Shown one piece after another: positions 7,852 through 16,499 of a stretch of DNA of 64,000 nucleotides. Origin of the DNA: Ectopseudomonas guguanensis (lineage in GTDB: Bacteria; Pseudomonadota; Gammaproteobacteria; Pseudomonadales; Pseudomonadaceae); assembly GCF_900104265.1 (NCBI RefSeq), contig NZ_FNJJ01000016.1, positions 62,001 through 126,000 of the forward strand. Direction: 5' to 3'. The position numbers were made by a program, and so were the translations under genes. How positions within the stretch are numbered: position 1 is the first letter of the stretch; each line of letters begins with the position of its first letter. The notes below the pieces were generated by a model, which made no database searches, was not told the origin of the DNA, and saw only the letters and a program-made list of their open reading frames with translations.

Positions 7852-8838
7852 TCAGCCGTTCTTCTGCAACATGCCCTGGATCTGCTGCACCGACTCCTGG
7901 GTGCGCCTGGCCAGGTTGCGCACCTCGTCGGCGACCACCGCAAAACCACGGCCCTGCTCCCCGGCACGGGCGGCTTCGATGGCGGCGTTCAGGGCCAGCA
8001 GGTTGGTCTGTTCGGCGATGCCCTTGATCACCCCGGCGACCTGGGCGATCTGCCCGTAGGTGGCCTGGATGCTCGCCTGCTCGCGCTCCTGCAGGCTGGC
8101 GGCGGCCTTCTCGTCGCTGATTTCGCGTACCGCGCCGGTGACGTAGAGCAGCTTGCCCTGGGCGTCGCGCAGGCAGCGGCCGCGCTCGCGATACCAGACT
8201 TCGCCGCGGGTCTTGTGGCGCATGCGGTATTCCACGGCGTAGAAACCGTCGCCGCTCCTGTCCACCATCGAGGCGTTGAAGGCCTGCATCACCGCCTTCA
8301 GGTCGTCCGCGTTGACCACCTGGAAGTAGCTGTCCCAGCCATCGGGAAACTCGGCGCGGCTGTAGCCGATCAGCTCGCGGAACTGCTCGGACCAGCGGAT
8401 CAGGTTCTGCGGATGGTCGGGGTCGCCGTCCACCACGTTCATCGCCCAGCAACCTTCGGTCAGGGTGCGCTTGGTCAATTCCCAGACCTGGCGCTCTTCC
8501 TCCCAGCGCGCCCGTTCGGTGGCGATGTCCTGGTTCTGCGCCTGGCTGGTGCGCAGCTCGTCGTCGAGCCGGGCACATTGCTGCTCGGCCTGCGTCAGAC
8601 GCTGCTGCAGGGCGGCGTACTCTTCTGCAGTGCAGGGCGCGGGTGGTTGTTGCTCGCTTTGCCGGCGAATGCGCTGCAGCTCTTCCCAGTCGTGCTGCAG
8701 GCGTTGCAGGCTGCCGAGTAGCTGCGGCTGGCGCTGCAGGTACGGGCGCTCGCCGGCCGGCGGGTGCTGGCTGAGCAGGTGTTCGAGCCACTGGTTGAGT
8801 TCATTGGCCAGGTTTCGAGTCGTATTGCTGAACCACAT
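7852..8838 (-). CDS. Soluble PAS-domain chemoreceptor with a minimal signalling hairpin
   Basis: A 328-residue cytoplasmic protein. The N-terminal half is a Gln/Arg-rich coiled coil (about 30-110). It is followed by a PAS fold (about 130-240; RELIGYSRAEF, YRMRHKTRGEVWYRERG, VTGAVREISDEK) and a very short MCP module holding little more than the hairpin tip (EQTNLLALNAAIEAARAGE). It ends about 20 residues after the tip, so the methylation helices are missing. ATG 8838 is chosen over ATG 8859 because AAGGAGG sits 8-10 bases upstream of it. It reads toward amt, but the sigma-54 promoter lies between them. The ligand or cofactor of the PAS domain is not evident. Confidence 0.85.
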   Translation of the reverse strand: MWFSNTTRNLANELNQWLEHLLSQHPPAGERPYLQRQPQLLGSLQRLQHDWEELQRIRRQSEQQPPAPCTAEEYAALQQRLTQAEQQCARLDDELRTSQAQNQDIATERARWEEERQVWELTKRTLTEGCWAMNVVDGDPDHPQNLIRWSEQFRELIGYSRAEFPDGWDSYFQVVNADDLKAVMQAFNASMVDRSGDGFYAVEYRMRHKTRGEVWYRERGRCLRDAQGKLLYVTGAVREISDEKAAASLQEREQASIQATYGQIAQVAGVIKGIAEQTNLLALNAAIEAARAGEQGRGFAVVADEVRNLARRTQESVQQIQGMLQKNG

Positions 8839-8947
8839 CGGCCGATCCTCCTTGGACATTGGCGGGGCACTCGCTGCTTGCCTAGCAATTAGCTGTCCAA
8901 GTCCGCTCGGGCGTGCACAGCGAACCCTGTCGCGCCGAAGCGTTCGT

Positions 8948-9024
8948 GGTGCGCGCAGCGCACCCTACGGGCTTGTTCCATTCCGCCTGGGCACCCTTCA
9001 CGCGTAGGGTGCGCTGTGCGCACC
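8948..9024. repeat. Inverted pair of 21-bp elements downstream of tdm
   Basis: One element (GGTGCGC...GCGCACCCTAC) lies at 8948-8968 and the reverse copy (GTAGGGTGCGC...GCGCACC) at 9004-9024. They fill the gap between the stop of tdm (9068) and the PAS chemoreceptor start. Together with the pair at 11442-11513 they bracket tdm. Confidence 0.8.
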
Positions 9025-9067
9025 GAACGTCGTTGCAGTGAAGCGTCCGTGGTATGCAACTGGGGCA

Positions 9068-11413
9068 TCAGGCCCTGACCCGGCTCTTGTCCGGGTCATA
9101 GGCCACGGTGCTGGCGGCGACCGTGGCACCTATGCGTTTCTGCTGGCCGTCGAGCTTGCCGATCTCCACGCGGGTGCCGGGCGCGCAGTAGTCCACCGCC
9201 AGACGGCACAGGGCGATGTTCTTGCCCAGCACCGGCGAGCGCGTGGCGCTGGTGATCACGCCAACCCGGGCGCGGCCGACATGCACGCAGTCGCCATGGG
9301 CGGCCGGCTCGTTGCCGTCCAGCTGCAGGCCGACCAACTGCTGCATCGGATGCTCCTTACGCCGCAGCAGGGCGTCGCGACCGATGAAGTCGTCCTGCTT
9401 GCTCTTGAGCGGCACGCAGAAACCGATGCCGGCTTCGAACGGATCGGTCTGGTCGCTGAACTCGTAGCCGGCGAAGATCAGCCCGGCCTCGATGCGCAGC
9501 ATGTCCAGCGCGTGCAGACCGAGCGGCGCCAGGCCGAGCGGTTCGCCAAGCTGCCAGAGGCGCTGCCAGAGCTGCATTGCATCGTTCGGGTGGCACCAGA
9601 TTTCATAGCCCAGCTCGCCGGTGTAGCCGGTGCGCGAGACCATCAGCGGCGCGCCGTCGTAGTCGTCGAGGCGGCCGATGAGAAAACGGAACCAGCCCAG
9701 TTCCTCCAGCTTCGGTTGCGTGCCCGGCGTCCAGATCATCTGCTTGAGCAGCTCACGGGCGAGCGGGCCCTGCACGGCAATGTTGTGAATCTGCTCCGAG
9801 GCGGACTTGATCCATACCTTCATGCCCAGCTTCTCGGCCTGCTGGCGCAGCCAGTCGCCGCCGAAGTCCTCGCCGCCGATCCAGCGGAAGGCATCCGGCC
9901 CCAGGCGCAGCAGCGTGCCGTCGTCGAGCATGCCGCCGTGCTCATGGCACATGGCGCTGTACACCACCTGGCCAACGCTGAGCTTGCGCACGTCGCGGGT
10001 CAGGCAATGGTTGAGCAGGGCCTCGGCGTCCGGGCCGAGCACCTCGAACTTGCGCAGCGCGGACAGATCCATCACCGCCACCTTCTCGCGGCAGGCGTGG
10101 TATTCGGCCAGCGTGCCGTAGCCGTCGAACTGGGTGGGCGTCCACCAGCCGCGATAATTGACGAACTGGCGGGTGAGGGCGGATGTACCGGGGTGAAAGC
10201 CGCTTTCGCGGGTCAGCACCGGGTCGGCGTCGGGCGTCTTGCGGTTGGCCATGGCGATACTGAAGCGCTCCTTGTCGGCATACACGCGGATATGGATGTC
10301 GGTCGGCTGCCAGCCGTTGGCCGGGTCGATGTCGTCCGGGCAGGAACTGCTGGCGCAGACCAGCTCGCGCATGGCGCGTAGCAGCACGTAGTCGCCGGGG
10401 CGCGACCAGGGTTCATCCAGCGTCAGTTGCTGATGGGCATCGACCCCGGTGTTGAAGAAGAAGTTGATCGCCGGCCAGCCGCGGCGGCCCTGCACGCCAT
10501 GGGCGGCGAGGGCACGGCTGATGTTGTCGCTGCAGTTGGCGTGGCCGAAGTAACCCTGCGCCTCGTAGTAGCGCGCGGTGCAGGCCAGGGCGAAGGTGTC
10601 GTGGCGGCCGACGGTGTCGCGCACTACCTCCAGCATCGGTTGCAGGTCGCGGTCGAAGAAGCGGCTGAACAGGCCTGGGCCGGGATAGGCGTTGCCATTG
10701 AGGGTGCGGGTGACGGTGGGGTCGAGGTCGATCTCGCGGCCGGCATCCAGGCCGCGGCGGTCGAAGGCAACGAAGTCCGAGCACTGCCGACCGGCGACGT
10801 CGATCACCTGGATGTACTGGCCAGGCGCGACGATGTAGTCGCGCGCCGTGCCGGGGGCGATGGTGAATTCGTCGACCAGCTCGCCGAGGGGCGCGGGCAG
10901 CGCCGGAACCAGCAGGCTCGACGGGTTGGCGCGCTGAATGATCAGGCGCAGTTCGCTGGTGCGCTGCTGGCTGTCCACCGCCACCTGGCCACCGGGCGCC
11001 GCGGCTATCACCAGCAGATTCGCGCTGGCGGTGAGGCTGCGGCTGAAACCGGCGGGCGTGCCGGCTGGCCAGAGGCGCGCAGCCGTAGGCAGGTGGCGAG
11101 CGTCGATATGGCGTTTGCGCAGACCGTTGGCGACGTGCTGCGATTCGCGGCTGCCGTCGTTCAACAGAAGCCCGATGAAGTTGGCGCCGGGGCTGGACAG
11201 CAGGCCGAGGGCTGCGAGCGCCTCGCGGCCCGTTTCGTCGAACGCCAGCAGCTCGGCGCGCTGGTCGCCTTCGAGGTCGATCACTTCGAGACGGTCGCCC
11301 GGCTCAAGGGCAATCACCGTCAGGCCGCCCGGAGCGACGCGGTGGCGCTCCAGGCCGGGGGCGCGGGCGAACAGCGCCGGCTCTAGCGGCCGGGATATCA
11401 CGGGCAGGTTCAT
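9068..11413 (-). CDS. tdm: Trimethylamine N-oxide demethylase Tdm (DUF1989-GcvT fusion)
   Basis: A 781-residue two-part enzyme that cleaves TMAO to dimethylamine and formaldehyde and passes the one-carbon unit to tetrahydrofolate. A DUF1989 metal-binding domain covers about residues 180-380. Cysteines likely to bind zinc are in GRQCSDF and HANCSDN, and there is a further CASSSC cluster. A GcvT domain covers about 400-781, with VQGPLAREL and SRTGYTGELGYEIW. The first 170 residues look like a degenerate copy of the DUF1989 opening without the Cys. ATG 11413 is preferred to upstream alternatives since homology begins at MNLPV. It lies 110 bases downstream of tmm on the same strand and takes the product of that enzyme. 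Confidence 0.92.
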   Translation of the reverse strand: MNLPVISRPLEPALFARAPGLERHRVAPGGLTVIALEPGDRLEVIDLEGDQRAELLAFDETGREALAALGLLSSPGANFIGLLLNDGSRESQHVANGLRKRHIDARHLPTAARLWPAGTPAGFSRSLTASANLLVIAAAPGGQVAVDSQQRTSELRLIIQRANPSSLLVPALPAPLGELVDEFTIAPGTARDYIVAPGQYIQVIDVAGRQCSDFVAFDRRGLDAGREIDLDPTVTRTLNGNAYPGPGLFSRFFDRDLQPMLEVVRDTVGRHDTFALACTARYYEAQGYFGHANCSDNISRALAAHGVQGRRGWPAINFFFNTGVDAHQQLTLDEPWSRPGDYVLLRAMRELVCASSSCPDDIDPANGWQPTDIHIRVYADKERFSIAMANRKTPDADPVLTRESGFHPGTSALTRQFVNYRGWWTPTQFDGYGTLAEYHACREKVAVMDLSALRKFEVLGPDAEALLNHCLTRDVRKLSVGQVVYSAMCHEHGGMLDDGTLLRLGPDAFRWIGGEDFGGDWLRQQAEKLGMKVWIKSASEQIHNIAVQGPLARELLKQMIWTPGTQPKLEELGWFRFLIGRLDDYDGAPLMVSRTGYTGELGYEIWCHPNDAMQLWQRLWQLGEPLGLAPLGLHALDMLRIEAGLIFAGYEFSDQTDPFEAGIGFCVPLKSKQDDFIGRDALLRRKEHPMQQLVGLQLDGNEPAAHGDCVHVGRARVGVITSATRSPVLGKNIALCRLAVDYCAPGTRVEIGKLDGQQKRIGATVAASTVAYDPDKSRVRA

Positions 11414-11441
11414 GTCATGGCTCCACGCAAGGATTCGTTCC

Positions 11442-11513
11442 GTAGGGTGCGCCGTGCGCACCGACAGCCGTGGCATTCGAGGGCCATCCAGTGGTGCGCG
11501 CAGCGCACCCTAC
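11442..11513. repeat. Inverted pair of 21-bp elements between tmm and tdm
   Basis: GTAGGGTGCGCC...GCACC (11442-11462) and GGTGCGC...CACCCTAC (11493-11513) are reverse complements apart from two mismatches, separated by 30 bases. Transcribed, they would give a long stem between two genes of one pathway. Confidence 0.8.
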
Positions 11514-11523
11514 GGGTACGGTT

Positions 11524-12894
11524 TCAGCCCACGGCCTTGATGGCCGGTTGCGGCGTGTCGGCCAGGTAGGCTTCCAGCGAGTCGTCCAGCGCCTCCAGCC
11601 AGGGTGTGTGGTGCGGCGTGGCCAGGGTGCCGGTCATCAGCGAGCGGTGGCACTTGTTGCGGTAGCCCATGATGTCCTCGTACTTGTCGTGCTTCCAGTC
11701 GAGGAAGGTCTGGTTCACTGCGGCGATGTCGAAGCTGGGGTAGTCGGTGGCGTCGATCAGGGTCTGGATGTACCTGCCCTGGAACTCGAACATTTCCTGC
11801 GCGTTCTTCAGGGTCAGTTCTTCCTCGCGCCAGGCCAGGTCTTCGGCGTGCATGGCGGCGTGGTCGGGCAGGGCGATGCGCCCGAGGACCACGTCGCGGG
11901 CATACCAGGCCTGGGCATCGAACATGTTGAAGCTGTACCACTGATCCTGCATGCCGAGGTAGATCAGTTTCGGGTTGTCCTCCCAGAACACGCCCTTGTA
12001 CAGGTTCAGCGGCCACAGGCGGTTGTCGGTCTTCAGCCGCAGGTTCTCGGCAAGGAAGGGGAAGTGGTGCTTGTAGCCGGTGCACAGGACGATGGCATCG
12101 ATGTGCTTGCTGGTGCCGTCGGCGAAGAACGCGGTGCTGCCCTTGACGTGGCTCAACAGCGGTTTCTCCTCCCAGTTCTCCGGCCACTTGTAGCCCATCG
12201 GCGCGGTTCGGTAGCAACTGGTGATCGAGCGTGCGCCGTATTTGTAGCACTGCGAGCCGATGTCCTCGGCCGAGTAGCTGGAGCCGACGATGAGCACGTC
12301 CTTGCCCTTGAATTCCAGTGCATCGCGGAAGTCGTGGGCATGCAGCACGCGGCCGGCGAAGCTCTCGAAACCCTCGAAGTAGGGGACGTTGGGCGTGGAG
12401 AAGTGGCCGCTGGCGACCACCACGTAGTCGAAGCGCTCGGTGCGGGTGAGGTCATGCTCGTAGCTGTGCACGGTGACCTCGAACCGGCCGCTGGTTTCGT
12501 CGAAGGTCACCCCGCGCACGGCGGTGTTGAACTGGATGTACTGGCGCACGCCGGCCTTCTCGACGCGGCCCTTGATGTAGTCCCACAGCACTTCGCGCGG
12601 CGGGTAGGAGCCCATCGGCCGGCCGAAGTGCTCGTCGAAGGTGTAGTCGGCGAACTCCAGACATTCCTTCGGCCCGTTCGACCACAGGTAGCGATACATG
12701 CTGCCGTGCACCGGCTCGCCGTGTTCGTCGAGGCCGGTGCGCCAGGTGTAGTTCCACATGCCACCCCAGTCGCTCTGCTTTTCGAAGCAGACCAGTTCGG
12801 GGATCTCCGCGCCCTTGGCGGCGGCGGACTGGAAGGCGCGAAGCTGGGCCAGGCCACAGGGGCCGGCACCGATGATGGCGATGCGAGTGGTCAT
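11524..12894 (-). CDS. tmm: Trimethylamine monooxygenase Tmm (flavin-containing)
   Basis: A 456-residue FAD/NADPH monooxygenase converting trimethylamine to TMAO. Visible are the FAD Rossmann motif GAGPCG (residues 8-13), the FMO identifying region around GHFSTP, the second nucleotide motif VGSSYSAED, and the downstream CTGYKHHFPFL motif. Long stretches match bacterial Tmm of Methylophaga and Roseobacter (WGGMWNYTWRTGLDE; MYRYLWSNGPKECLEF; DQWYSFNMFDAQAWYARD), so this is Tmm and not a general FMO or Baeyer-Villiger enzyme. Start ATG 12894 has GGGAGA upstream. The tdm gene follows and a two-component system diverges from the same AT-rich intergenic region. Confidence 0.95.
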   Translation of the reverse strand: MTTRIAIIGAGPCGLAQLRAFQSAAAKGAEIPELVCFEKQSDWGGMWNYTWRTGLDEHGEPVHGSMYRYLWSNGPKECLEFADYTFDEHFGRPMGSYPPREVLWDYIKGRVEKAGVRQYIQFNTAVRGVTFDETSGRFEVTVHSYEHDLTRTERFDYVVVASGHFSTPNVPYFEGFESFAGRVLHAHDFRDALEFKGKDVLIVGSSYSAEDIGSQCYKYGARSITSCYRTAPMGYKWPENWEEKPLLSHVKGSTAFFADGTSKHIDAIVLCTGYKHHFPFLAENLRLKTDNRLWPLNLYKGVFWEDNPKLIYLGMQDQWYSFNMFDAQAWYARDVVLGRIALPDHAAMHAEDLAWREEELTLKNAQEMFEFQGRYIQTLIDATDYPSFDIAAVNQTFLDWKHDKYEDIMGYRNKCHRSLMTGTLATPHHTPWLEALDDSLEAYLADTPQPAIKAVG

Positions 12895-13139
12895 GGACGG
12901 TCTCCCAGGCGGAAATTGATAACTGTCAGGAATTGAAATTTCCTCTTGGGAATTACCATACGGGCTACAAAGCACGGCGCAATTCACTCGTTGGGGATAC
13001 CTCCTTGGGAGTAGCTGGCCGCCGCGGCATGCCCTCGAGCGGGGCATCCTGGCTTTGCGCTGGTGCGTGAGCAGCTCCGATGATTATTTCCTTTAAAGAA
13101 ATTTTCTTTCTTATCAGTGTGTTCCACGGTGACGTTGGC

Positions 13140-13157
13140 GGGGCATGGAACTTGCTG
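13140..13157 (+). promoter_or_regulatory. Possible sigma-54 promoter of the NarX/NarL-like operon
   Basis: GGGGCATGGAACTTGCTG has GG (13142-13143) and GC (13154-13155) exactly ten bases apart with TTGCT at -12, but it lacks the preferred T before the first GG. It lies 35 bases upstream of the kinase ATG. This is a moderate match only. The adjacent 12900-13130 stretch is locally AT-rich and should hold the tmm promoter, but I could not assign it. Confidence 0.45.
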
Positions 13158-13191
13158 AAGCGAGCAGCAGTGAGCCGTACCCGGAGGGCGG

Positions 13192-14280
13192 ATGATCCCG
13201 TTGCTGCTACGCACCCTGCTGGCCCCGCGACAGCCCCGTCAGGCTGCGCCACCGGCCTATCGGCAGGCCTTGCTGGAGTTGCCGCTGCGGCTGTTGCAAC
13301 AGGGGGGTGATGCGCCCTTGCTGGCCGTGTTGGCGCAACTGGGGCTGGCGCTGGAGGCCGAGCAGGCCTGCCTGCTGCTGCCGAAAGGCTCTGCCGCGGG
13401 CTGGCGCCGGCTGGGCGGTGGCGCGGCCGATGCGCCATGCGTCGAGCATGCAGCGCTGCCGGCGGCGGGGCAGGTGCAGCTCTGCCGTGATTGCCTGGCG
13501 CGTGGGCGCTTCCACGTGCTGTGCGGGCTGCAGCATGCCGAGGGACGCAAGGCGCTGTTGCTGGTCAGCTTCGCCAGCCGTCCCGCCACCTGGCAGCGCA
13601 ACCAGCTGCGCGATATCACCCGGCGCCTGGGCGAGGTGCTGCAGGCCTTCGCCGAAGATCGTCGCCTCAGGCGCCGCGAGCTCAGCGCCGAGCGCGGCCT
13701 GCTGGCCCGCGAGCTGCACGATTCGGTGGCGCAACAGCTCGGCTACCTGCAGATTCGCACCGCGCGACTGCACGGCGTGCTTGGCGACGCCCGCCAGGCC
13801 GAGCTGATGCTCGAAGACCTGCGTCACACCCTGCACGGCCTGCACCGCCAGGTTCGCGAGTTGATCAGCGGCGCGCGTCTGACCATGGACGGCCGCACCC
13901 TGCGCCAGGCCCTGGAGGCTTCCGTGGCCGAGTTCGCCCGCAACAGCAGTTGCGTGTTCAGCCTGGACAACAGGTTGCCCGACGACGGCCTGCCTGCGCA
14001 GAGCGAACTGCAGGTGCTGCAGATCGTGCGTGAGGCGCTGGCCAACGTGGTGCGCCATTCCCACGCCAGGCAGGTGCAGATTCGCCTGTGGCCGACCGGC
14101 AACGGCTTCGAGGTCGAAGTGCGCGACGATGGCGTCGGCCTGCCGGCGGATCTGCCCGACAGCGGGCATTTCGGCCTGAGCATCATGCGTGAGCGCGCCG
14201 CTGCCATCGGCGCCGAGCTGCTCATCGCATCGAAGGATGGCGGCGGTACGCGGGTGCAGTTGCGCTGGAGGCGACCATGA
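13192..14280 (+). CDS. Cytoplasmic NarX/NreB-type sensor histidine kinase
   Basis: A 362-residue kinase without membrane segments. The N-terminal sensory region (about 25-155) is GAF-like and carries Cys98, Cys101 and Cys111 (LCRDC, VLCG), which could bind a metal or cluster or act as thiols. HisKA_3 follows, with the phospho-acceptor His176 in LARELHDSVAQQ, then an HATPase domain with NVVRHSHA, VRDDGVGLP and GHFGLSIMRERA. It overlaps the response-regulator gene by ATGA. The ribosome site is GGAGGGCG. It is divergent from tmm, so a role in sensing methylated amines or the redox/nitrogen state linked to them is an inference. Confidence 0.85.
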   Translation: MIPLLLRTLLAPRQPRQAAPPAYRQALLELPLRLLQQGGDAPLLAVLAQLGLALEAEQACLLLPKGSAAGWRRLGGGAADAPCVEHAALPAAGQVQLCRDCLARGRFHVLCGLQHAEGRKALLLVSFASRPATWQRNQLRDITRRLGEVLQAFAEDRRLRRRELSAERGLLARELHDSVAQQLGYLQIRTARLHGVLGDARQAELMLEDLRHTLHGLHRQVRELISGARLTMDGRTLRQALEASVAEFARNSSCVFSLDNRLPDDGLPAQSELQVLQIVREALANVVRHSHARQVQIRLWPTGNGFEVEVRDDGVGLPADLPDSGHFGLSIMRERAAAIGAELLIASKDGGGTRVQLRWRRP

Positions 14281-14936
14281 GCGCGCCTTTCGACCTGCTG
14301 CTGATCGATGACCATCCCCTGCTGCGCCGCGGCCTGGCGGAACTTTTCGAGGCCAGTGGATCGTTCCGCGTGGTCGGTAGCGTCTCCAGCGGTGCGGCCG
14401 GTATCGAGCTGGCGCGCGAGTTGAGCCCGCATCTGGTGATACTGGATCTGCACATGCCGGGCATCGACGGGTTGGCCACGCTGGAGTGGTTCAAGCGTGA
14501 CCTGCCGGCGGTGAACGTGGTGGTGCTGACCGCTTCTGCTGCGCGCGAGGATGTGCGCGCGGCACTGCGCGCAGGTGCCGACGGCTACCTGCTCAAGGAC
14601 AGCGAGCCGGAGGCGCTGCTGGCTGCGGTGAGCGCCTGTGCCCATGGCCGCGCGCGCCTCGATCCGGCGCTTGCGCTGCTGCTGGCCGGCAGCCCGCGCG
14701 AGCGGGGCGCGGGCTGTGCGCGTGTGGGCCTGACCGAGCGCGAACGGCAGACCCTGGCGCTGATCGCCGAGGGCTTCAGCAACAAGCTGATCGCGCGTCA
14801 GCTGGGCATCAGCGACGGGACGGTGAAGGTCTACGTCAAGCACCTGCTGAGCAAGCTCAAGCTGCGCTCGCGCCTGGAACTGGCGGCCTGGGCGCATCGC
14901 AGTGGCCCATCCGCGGGTGACGGAGGGTGGCGATGA
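14277..14936 (+). CDS. NarL/FixJ-family response regulator
   Basis: A 219-residue regulator. The receiver domain has acidic pocket D11/D12, phospho-acceptor D57 (VILDLHMPG), the conserved Thr/Ser switch (VVVLTAS) and Lys (YLLKDSEP). A short linker leads to a LuxR-type helix-turn-helix (LTERERQTLALIAEG; SNKLIARQLGISDGTVKVYV) at about 150-205. It is translationally coupled on both sides (ATGA with the kinase upstream and with the PAS protein downstream). It is the cognate regulator of the kinase before it. The target promoter is unknown; the tmm-tdm transcript beginning nearby is the obvious candidate. Confidence 0.9.
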   Translation: MSAPFDLLLIDDHPLLRRGLAELFEASGSFRVVGSVSSGAAGIELARELSPHLVILDLHMPGIDGLATLEWFKRDLPAVNVVVLTASAAREDVRAALRAGADGYLLKDSEPEALLAAVSACAHGRARLDPALALLLAGSPRERGAGCARVGLTERERQTLALIAEGFSNKLIARQLGISDGTVKVYVKHLLSKLKLRSRLELAAWAHRSGPSAGDGGWR

Positions 14937-15727
14937 GGCTGTGGCGAGCGTTGCGCGAGGTGTTGAGTGGCAGGCGTCGGTCGCCGGATTTCGATGCGCT
15001 GCCGATTGCGCTGGTCCATCTGGACGCCACCGGAGCGCTGCGCCAGGCCAATCAGGGCTGGGAGCAGCTCAGCGGCCATCGGCTGCGCGACTGCCTTCAC
15101 CTCGACCACGGCGAGTTCCTTCATATCGAGGATCGTCCCGTCTGGCAGCAGGCGCTGCACGGCCTGGGCGAGGGCAGGGCAACCTGGGTCGGCAACCTGC
15201 GTTATCTGCATCGCCGGACGGAGCTGCGCTGGGTCGAGGTGCGTCTGGTAAGGCACGGCGATGGCCTGCTCGCCAGCCTCGCCGACATCACCGCACAGGT
15301 GCCCGAGCATCAGCAGTTGCAGGCACGCCACCGCAGCCTGAGCAACCTGCTCGACGGCCTGCCACTGATGGTCTATCGCTGCCGCAACAACCGGAGCTGG
15401 AGCATGGAGTACGTCAGCGCAGGCTGCCGCGAGCTGACGGGCTATTCGGCGCAGCGTCTGGTCGACAGCCACAGCCTGACGTTCAACGCCCTGATTCATC
15501 CTGCGGATCGCGAGCGGGTCTGGCATGCCGTCCAGCAAGCGTTGCGCGAGTCGCGCCCGTTCGCCTTCGACTATCGCCTGTTGTGCGCCGACGGCAGCGA
15601 GAAGTGGGTCCGCGAGCGCGGCCGGGGCATTTACTCGGATCTCGGCGAGCTGCTGGGGCTGGAAGGCGTGGTGATGGAGCGAGGAGGCGAGCCGACCAGG
15701 CTCGAGGAGGTGGCGGCGGGATTCTGA
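14933..15727 (+). CDS. Double-PAS protein without output domain, third gene of the two-component operon
   Basis: A 264-residue cytoplasmic protein. PAS 1 (about 15-120) runs from FDALPIALVHLDATG to VRHGDGLLASLADIT, and PAS 2 (about 135-250) contains PLMVYRC, YVSAGCRELTGYS, LIHPADRERVW and FAFDYRLLCADGSEKWV. No kinase, cyclase, HTH or MCP domain follows; it ends soon after the second PAS. ATGA overlap with the regulator gene and a GGAGGGTGG ribosome site support ATG 14933. It may act as a sensory partner that modulates the kinase. This is inferred from coupling only. Confidence 0.8.
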   Translation: MRLWRALREVLSGRRRSPDFDALPIALVHLDATGALRQANQGWEQLSGHRLRDCLHLDHGEFLHIEDRPVWQQALHGLGEGRATWVGNLRYLHRRTELRWVEVRLVRHGDGLLASLADITAQVPEHQQLQARHRSLSNLLDGLPLMVYRCRNNRSWSMEYVSAGCRELTGYSAQRLVDSHSLTFNALIHPADRERVWHAVQQALRESRPFAFDYRLLCADGSEKWVRERGRGIYSDLGELLGLEGVVMERGGEPTRLEEVAAGF

Positions 15728-15788
15728 GCAAGAACGTTCAAGACCTGCTGCGGCCGCCCGGTTATGCTCGGCGGCCCAAGGAGGTTCC

Positions 15789-16499
15789 ATGTCCCGTCAT
15801 CACGAATTCACCCAGGGCGCCCGCGATATGCTGCCGATGCTGCTCGGCGCCATTCCCTTCGGCATCATCTTCGGCAGTCTGGCAGGCGCCGCCGGGCTCG
15901 ATCCCTGGCAGACGCTGGGCATGTCCGCGCTGGTGTTCGCCGGTTCGGCGCAGTTCATCGCCATCAGCCTGCTGGCCGGCGGCGCCGGCATCGCCGTGGT
16001 GCTGCTGACCACCTTCGTGGTCAATCTGCGTCACGCCCTGTACAGCGCCAGCATGCAGCCCCATGTGCGCCACCTGCCCAAGCGCTGGCGCGTGCCGCTG
16101 GCCTTCGGGCTGACCGACGAGGCCTATGCGGTGGTGGTGCAGCGCTATGCGCGTGACGACCATAGCGCCTTGCGCCATTGGTACTTTCTCGGTGCGGCCC
16201 TGGCCATGTACTGCAACTGGCAACTGTGCACCCTGGTCGGTGTGCTGTTCGGTCAGGCGGTGCCGAACATCGGCGAGTGGGGGCTGGACTTCGCCATGCT
16301 GGCGACCTTCATCGGCATCGTCGTGCCCATGCTGCGCAACCAGCCGCAGGTGGCCGCCGCACTGGTCGCCGGTGCCGTGGCGCTGGCGTGCCATGCCTTG
16401 CCATACAAGCTCGGCCTGATGGCTGCGGCCGCCAGCGGCATTGTCGTCGGGGTGTGGCTGGAGCGGCGCAAGCCCGCCCTGCAGGAGGAGTGGGTCTGA
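15789..16499 (+). CDS. azlC: AzlC family branched-chain amino acid permease subunit
   Basis: A 236-residue membrane protein with the AzlC N-terminal signature (MLPMLLGAIPFGIIFGSLA, about 14-32), SALVFAGSAQFIA and VNLRHALYSASM. AzlC and AzlD form a two-part exporter for branched-chain amino acids and their analogues. The ribosome site is AAGGAGG. Its stop overlaps the azlD start (TGATG), the usual arrangement for the pair. It begins 61 bases after the PAS gene in the same direction, so it could be on the same transcript, though no functional link is evident. Confidence 0.9.
   Translation: MSRHHEFTQGARDMLPMLLGAIPFGIIFGSLAGAAGLDPWQTLGMSALVFAGSAQFIAISLLAGGAGIAVVLLTTFVVNLRHALYSASMQPHVRHLPKRWRVPLAFGLTDEAYAVVVQRYARDDHSALRHWYFLGAALAMYCNWQLCTLVGVLFGQAVPNIGEWGLDFAMLATFIGIVVPMLRNQPQVAAALVAGAVALACHALPYKLGLMAAAASGIVVGVWLERRKPALQEEWV

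Noticed and set aside
7073..8791. Minus-strand open frame joining the PAS chemoreceptor and amt regions
   Set aside because: It is in the wrong frame for both proteins; Arg/Pro-rich translation without domains.
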